Assembly: GCA_024234875.1 (NCBI GenBank)
Contig: JACKNM010000019.1
Location: 26,278 to 90,277, forward strand
Reading direction: 5' to 3'
DNA: 64,000 nucleotides
DNA from: Ectothiorhodospiraceae bacterium
Lineage (GTDB): Bacteria > Pseudomonadota > Gammaproteobacteria > HK1
A model generated the notes under the pieces. The model ran no database searches. It worked only from the letters and a program-made list of their open reading frames with translations, and was not told where the DNA came from. How positions within the stretch are numbered: position 1 is the stretch's first letter; the number at the start of each line of letters is the position of its first letter. Below, piece after piece: positions 60,894-64,000 of this stretch. Position numbers and translations under genes: made by a program.

Positions 60894-62153
60894 TTACGGC
60901 GACACCGACTGCTGCGCCGTCACCTCCGGCCAGATCCAGCGCACCACCAGCAGCGCGACCAGACCCTGGACCGCGAACAGCGAGACCGCGAGCGGCGCCC
61001 CCACCCAGCTCGCGAGCAGCCCGAGCGCGAGGAAGCCGATGGGGCCGGTGCCGATGCATACCGAGAGGACGCCGAGCATGCGCTGGCGCACGTTGGCCGG
61101 GGAGTTCAGGAACACCAGCGTCGCCTGCATCGAGCCGAACGCCGCGCCCCCGAGGCCGACGGCGAGCATGGCGCCGGCCGCGATCATCCCGTCGGCGTGT
61201 GCGAACAACAGGAACATCGCGGTGTAGAGCGCGACCCCGCCGAAGTAGATCCGCCGGTACAGGCGCGTCGGCGCGAGCAGCATCACCAGTAGCGCGCCGA
61301 CCAGCGCACCGGCCCCGTCCAGGCTCGCCAGCACCCCGACCTCGAACGGCGGCAGCCCAAGCTCCTCGCGCGCGATCACCGGCACCATCGACGTGCAGGG
61401 AAAACCCCAGATGTTGAACACCACGGTGACCGCGAGGATGCCGCAGAGATCACGGCTGGAGCGCACGTGACGGAGGCCCTCGACGACGCTCGCCAGAAGC
61501 GCCCCGGTCGGCGCGCTCGCGTGCTCGGGCGCGGTGCGAAGCGGCACCAGCAACGCGAAGGAGAGCGCGTAGACCACCACCCCGAGGAGGTAGGCGCCGT
61601 CGATGCCGACCACCTGCAGCAGGAGCCCGCCGAGCAGTGGGCCGAGGACGCGGGTGCCGTTGCTGGTCACGGTGTCGAGGCTCATCGCCGCGCCGACCCG
61701 GCTCGCGCCCGCGGCCTCCCCCATCAGCGAGCGCCGCGCGGGCAGATCGGTCACCCAGAACACGCCGGAGAGGAAGGCACCGAGCCCGACATGCCAGAGC
61801 GCGAGCCGCCCGGCGATCTCGAGCGCCGCGAGCACGCCGCTCACCACCGCCATCGCCGCGATGCCGACGAGCAGGATACGGCGACGATCGAAACGCTCCG
61901 CCACCGCACCGGAGAAGACGCCGAAGAGCGCGAGCGGGACCATGCGCAGGATGGTCATGCCGGCGACCACGAAGGGTGACCCGGTGCGGTCGAAGACGAA
62001 CACGCCGATCGCCAGCATCTCGAGCCAGCGCACGATGCTGGTGGAGGTGCCGGCGAGCCAGAGCAGCAGGAACGGCCGCTCGCGCAACAGCGCGAGACGC
62101 CCGGTGGGCGGCGGAGCGGCCGCCGCCTCCGGCCCCGGCGGGCTCGACGACAC
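60894..62153 (-). CDS. MFS transporter (EntS/MFS_3 type)
   Basis: A 419-residue major facilitator with about 12 helices. The first helices read LLLWLAGTSTSIVRWLEMLAIGVFVFD; the loop 2-3 motif is AVAERFDRRRILL, a version of the MFS G-x-x-x-D-R-x-G-R-R motif. SLDTVTSNGTRVLGPLLGGLLL marks the middle of the N-half. The C-half includes NIWGFPCTSMVPVIAREELG. The pattern resembles the MFS_3 group, often exporters. GTG 62153 is chosen because AGGAGG lies four bases upstream and the longer frame is Arg-rich and non-coding in look. Cargo unknown. Confidence 0.87.
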   Translation of the reverse strand: MSSSPPGPEAAAAPPPTGRLALLRERPFLLLWLAGTSTSIVRWLEMLAIGVFVFDRTGSPFVVAGMTILRMVPLALFGVFSGAVAERFDRRRILLVGIAAMAVVSGVLAALEIAGRLALWHVGLGAFLSGVFWVTDLPARRSLMGEAAGASRVGAAMSLDTVTSNGTRVLGPLLGGLLLQVVGIDGAYLLGVVVYALSFALLVPLRTAPEHASAPTGALLASVVEGLRHVRSSRDLCGILAVTVVFNIWGFPCTSMVPVIAREELGLPPFEVGVLASLDGAGALVGALLVMLLAPTRLYRRIYFGGVALYTAMFLLFAHADGMIAAGAMLAVGLGGAAFGSMQATLVFLNSPANVRQRMLGVLSVCIGTGPIGFLALGLLASWVGAPLAVSLFAVQGLVALLVVRWIWPEVTAQQSVSP

Positions 62154-62241
62154 GTCACCTCCTGCTCGGGGAGCTCGAATCGACGCACCACGCATCCCGC
62201 GGCGCGTCCGAAGGCGCCAGGGCATCGGCGCGGAGCGGCAT

Positions 62242-62247
62242 TATAAT
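62242..62247 (+). promoter_or_regulatory. perfect -10 box (TATAAT) for the sulfatase gene
   Basis: TATAATCGG lies 43 bp before ATG 62290 and repeats the nine-base sequence seen before the CoA-transferase gene at 1763. No good -35 is seen. It overlaps the region just upstream of the divergent MFS gene. Confidence 0.5.
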
Positions 62248-62289
62248 CGGCTCCCCCGCACCTGACGCCCTGCCTTCGGAGAGCTCGCG

Positions 62290-63777
62290 ATGCCCGCCAC
62301 CGATCGGCCGAACATCCTTTGGCTGTGTACCGACCAGCAACGTCACGACACCATCGCCGCGCTCGGGCAGCCTCACGTGCGCACGCCGACGATCGACCGC
62401 CTGGTCGGCGAGGGAACGGCGTTTCGTCGCGCCTACGTGCAGAGCCAGATCTGCACCCCGAGCCGCGCGAGCTTTCTCACCGGTCGCTACCCCGCGTCAC
62501 ACCACGTGCATCGCAACGGCAACCGCTGCTTCCCGTCGGGAGAGACCCTGGTCACCAGGCTGCTGGCCGACGCGGGCTACGACTGCGGACTCGTCGGCAA
62601 GCTGCACCTGTCCCGTGCCCAGGGCCACGAGGTGCGGCCGCCGAACGACGGGTACCGCGTGTTCCAGTGGAGCCATCATCCGCTGCCGGACCTCGACTAC
62701 TCGCACCACGCCTACCATCGGTGGCTGGCCGAGGAGAAAGGTGTCGATGCCGAGGCGCTGTACGCCCGCGTGCGGGGGGCGGTCTGCGAGGGTGTTCCGG
62801 CGGAGCTCCACCAGACCACGTGGGCGGCGGAGATGGCGATCCGGTTCATCACCGAGCGGCGCGAGGGCCCCTGGTGCCTGAGCTGGAACCCGTTCGACCC
62901 GCATCCGCCGTTCGACCCGCCGGCCGAGTACATGGCGCGGTACGACCCGGAGTCGCTGCCCCACCCGCTGTTCCGCGACTCCGACATCGAGCGCCAGCGC
63001 GCGTTCGCAGAGGTGGCGCAGCAGTCGATCCAGGCCATCGACCCGCGTATCCCCGTGGACCGCGAGCAGCCGGACGACGCGCTCGGCACCGCCGCCGCCA
63101 CCCGCCCGCCGGCCCGCTTCTACGGGCGCGCGGTGAAGGCCGCCTACTACGCGATGATCGAGCTGCTCGACGATCAGATCGCGCGCATCCTCGACGCGCT
63201 GGAGGCGACCGGGCAGCGTGAGCGCACCATCGTCGTCTTCACCAGCGACCACGGCGAGATGCTCGGCGACCACGGCCTCATCTACAAGGGCAGTCGCTTC
63301 TTCGAGGGGCTGGTCCACGTGCCCCTGGTGGTCTCGTGGCCGGGCGAGGTGCGTGCCGGCGCGGTGAGCGATGCGTTGGTCGAGAGCATCGACATCGCCC
63401 CTACCCTGCTCGAGGCGGCCGGACTACCCGTGCCGAGCTACATGCAGGGGCGCTCCCTGCTGGCGCTGCTACGCGGGGAAGGCATGCTTCACGAGCATCG
63501 GCCACACGTGGTGGCCGAGTTCAACGACGCGCTCGGCTCCACCGTGCGCCCGATGCCGACCCACGCCACGATGTACTTCGACGGCCGCTACAAGAGCATC
63601 GTCTACCACGGCATGGGGCTCGGCGAGCTGTTCGACCTCGCGTCCGACCCGGGGGAGTTCGACAACTTGTGGGACCGGTCCGATGCGCGTGATCTCCGCA
63701 ACACGATGCTCGCCCGCCATTTCGACGCGATGATGGCGACCAGCACCGCGGGCATCGAGCGGACCCATCGCTACTGA
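62290..63777 (+). CDS. sulfatase family hydrolase
   Basis: A 495-residue type I sulfatase. Metal-binding Asp residues are in NILWLCTDQQRHDT. The formylglycine precursor is C55 in ICTPSRASFLTGR, a Cys-type C-x-P-S-R motif. LVGKLHLS is conserved, the metal Asp/His lie in VFTSDHGEMLGDHGLIYKG, and a typical late motif is FDLASDPGEFDNLW. No signal peptide is seen, so it is cytosolic unless anchored otherwise. The Cys must be converted by a sulfatase-maturating enzyme not found here. A choline-sulfatase or phosphonate-hydrolase-like role is possible. It is divergent from the MFS gene. Confidence 0.92.
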   Translation: MPATDRPNILWLCTDQQRHDTIAALGQPHVRTPTIDRLVGEGTAFRRAYVQSQICTPSRASFLTGRYPASHHVHRNGNRCFPSGETLVTRLLADAGYDCGLVGKLHLSRAQGHEVRPPNDGYRVFQWSHHPLPDLDYSHHAYHRWLAEEKGVDAEALYARVRGAVCEGVPAELHQTTWAAEMAIRFITERREGPWCLSWNPFDPHPPFDPPAEYMARYDPESLPHPLFRDSDIERQRAFAEVAQQSIQAIDPRIPVDREQPDDALGTAAATRPPARFYGRAVKAAYYAMIELLDDQIARILDALEATGQRERTIVVFTSDHGEMLGDHGLIYKGSRFFEGLVHVPLVVSWPGEVRAGAVSDALVESIDIAPTLLEAAGLPVPSYMQGRSLLALLRGEGMLHEHRPHVVAEFNDALGSTVRPMPTHATMYFDGRYKSIVYHGMGLGELFDLASDPGEFDNLWDRSDARDLRNTMLARHFDAMMATSTAGIERTHRY

Positions 63778-64000
63778 TCGACGGCAGGTGGTGCCTTCGA
63801 CACGGCGCCGTTCGGGGCGCCGGCCGCGTGCTCGGCTCTGAAGACCAAAACCGGCTCGAATCCACCGAGGATCATGCGTTTTCCGTCGAAGGGCATCTCT
63901 CCGATCGCGCCCATGCGTGGGTCGGCGAATATCCCCTCGTGCGCGGCGGCGCTGGCGGCACGGTCCGCCCATACGACCCAGGCGAGCACGATCCTCTCAC
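63771..64000 (-). CDS. DUF1428 family protein (partial, start off the window)
   Basis: About 76 C-terminal residues are present; the gene continues past the right edge. IVLAWVVWADRAASAAAHEGIFADPRMG, then EMPFDGKRMILGGFEPVLVF matches the end of DUF1428, small dimeric alpha/beta-barrel-like proteins of unknown role. The tail runs about 20 residues beyond the usual end (Ala/Gly/Pro-rich). It converges on the sulfatase gene, and the two stop regions overlap by seven bases (CTACTGA). Confidence 0.8.
   Translation of the reverse strand, partial: ERIVLAWVVWADRAASAAAHEGIFADPRMGAIGEMPFDGKRMILGGFEPVLVFRAEHAAGAPNGAVSKAPPAVDQ

Overview
This is a GC-rich (by eye about 70%), gene-dense chromosomal stretch. 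The markers suggest an environmental gammaproteobacterium, possibly in or near the Chromatiales/Ectothiorhodospiraceae-Nevskiales range. They are a YgiQ radical-SAM protein, a FimV-like LysM protein, YaiL/DUF2058 and YebE/DUF533 proteins, a DUF1631 protein, MtaB, and a PEP-CTERM surface protein. The lineage is an inference from gene content only. I see no rRNA, tRNA, CRISPR array, phage or transposase gene.

Layout. 0-6 kb: CoA and side-chain catabolism (PrpD-like C-terminus, acyl-CoA dehydrogenase, family III CoA-transferase, PhyH dioxygenase), a sulfotransferase and a DenD-type dehydrogenase. 6-12.4 kb: DUF533 protein, an Mcd-type long acyl-CoA dehydrogenase, an alpha/beta-hydrolase-like protein with an altered nucleophile, a lipoprotein, a secreted esterase and a FimV-like protein. 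12.5-19.7 kb: YgiQ, a ThDP enzyme, a small membrane protein, a D-aminoacylase-type amidohydrolase, DUF2058 and a secreted intradiol dioxygenase. 20-31.3 kb: one 11.3-kb gene for a 3761-residue repeat protein with a C-terminal PEP-CTERM-like sorting signal, preceded by a near-perfect sigma-54 promoter. 31.4-35.1 kb: a cyclase-FHA protein, then the tightly coupled amrB-amrA-amrS (AmmeMemoRadiSam) operon. 35.2-42 kb: amidohydrolase, EamA transporter, thioredoxin/membrane fusion, TauD and SDR pair, cyclase-family hydrolase. 42-46 kb: ergothioneine genes egtB-egtD, then homocysteine methyltransferase and GNAT genes. 46-50 kb: hypothetical protein, methyltransferase, mtaB, enolase-superfamily enzyme. 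50-58.5 kb: a signalling island made of a PilZ-DUF1631-GGDEF-EAL protein divergent from a Ser/Thr kinase with a cyclic-nucleotide-binding tail, a class III cyclase, TerC-family protein and UspA. 58.6-64 kb: a catabolic set (enolase-superfamily enzyme, sugar isomerase-like TIM barrel, MFS transporter, sulfatase) and a partial DUF1428 gene.

How parts fit together. The kinase-CNB and cyclase genes are arranged as if a cyclic nucleotide made by one regulates the other, next to a c-di-GMP-type protein. The giant PEP-CTERM protein with its sigma-54 promoter fits the known link between PEP-CTERM sorting, exopolysaccharide and PrsK/PrsR/RpoN control, although no exosortase is in the window. A family of short GC-rich palindromes built around GGGGAC/GTCCCC lies between many genes, mostly convergent ones. 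A second, tandem REP-type repeat lies after uspA.
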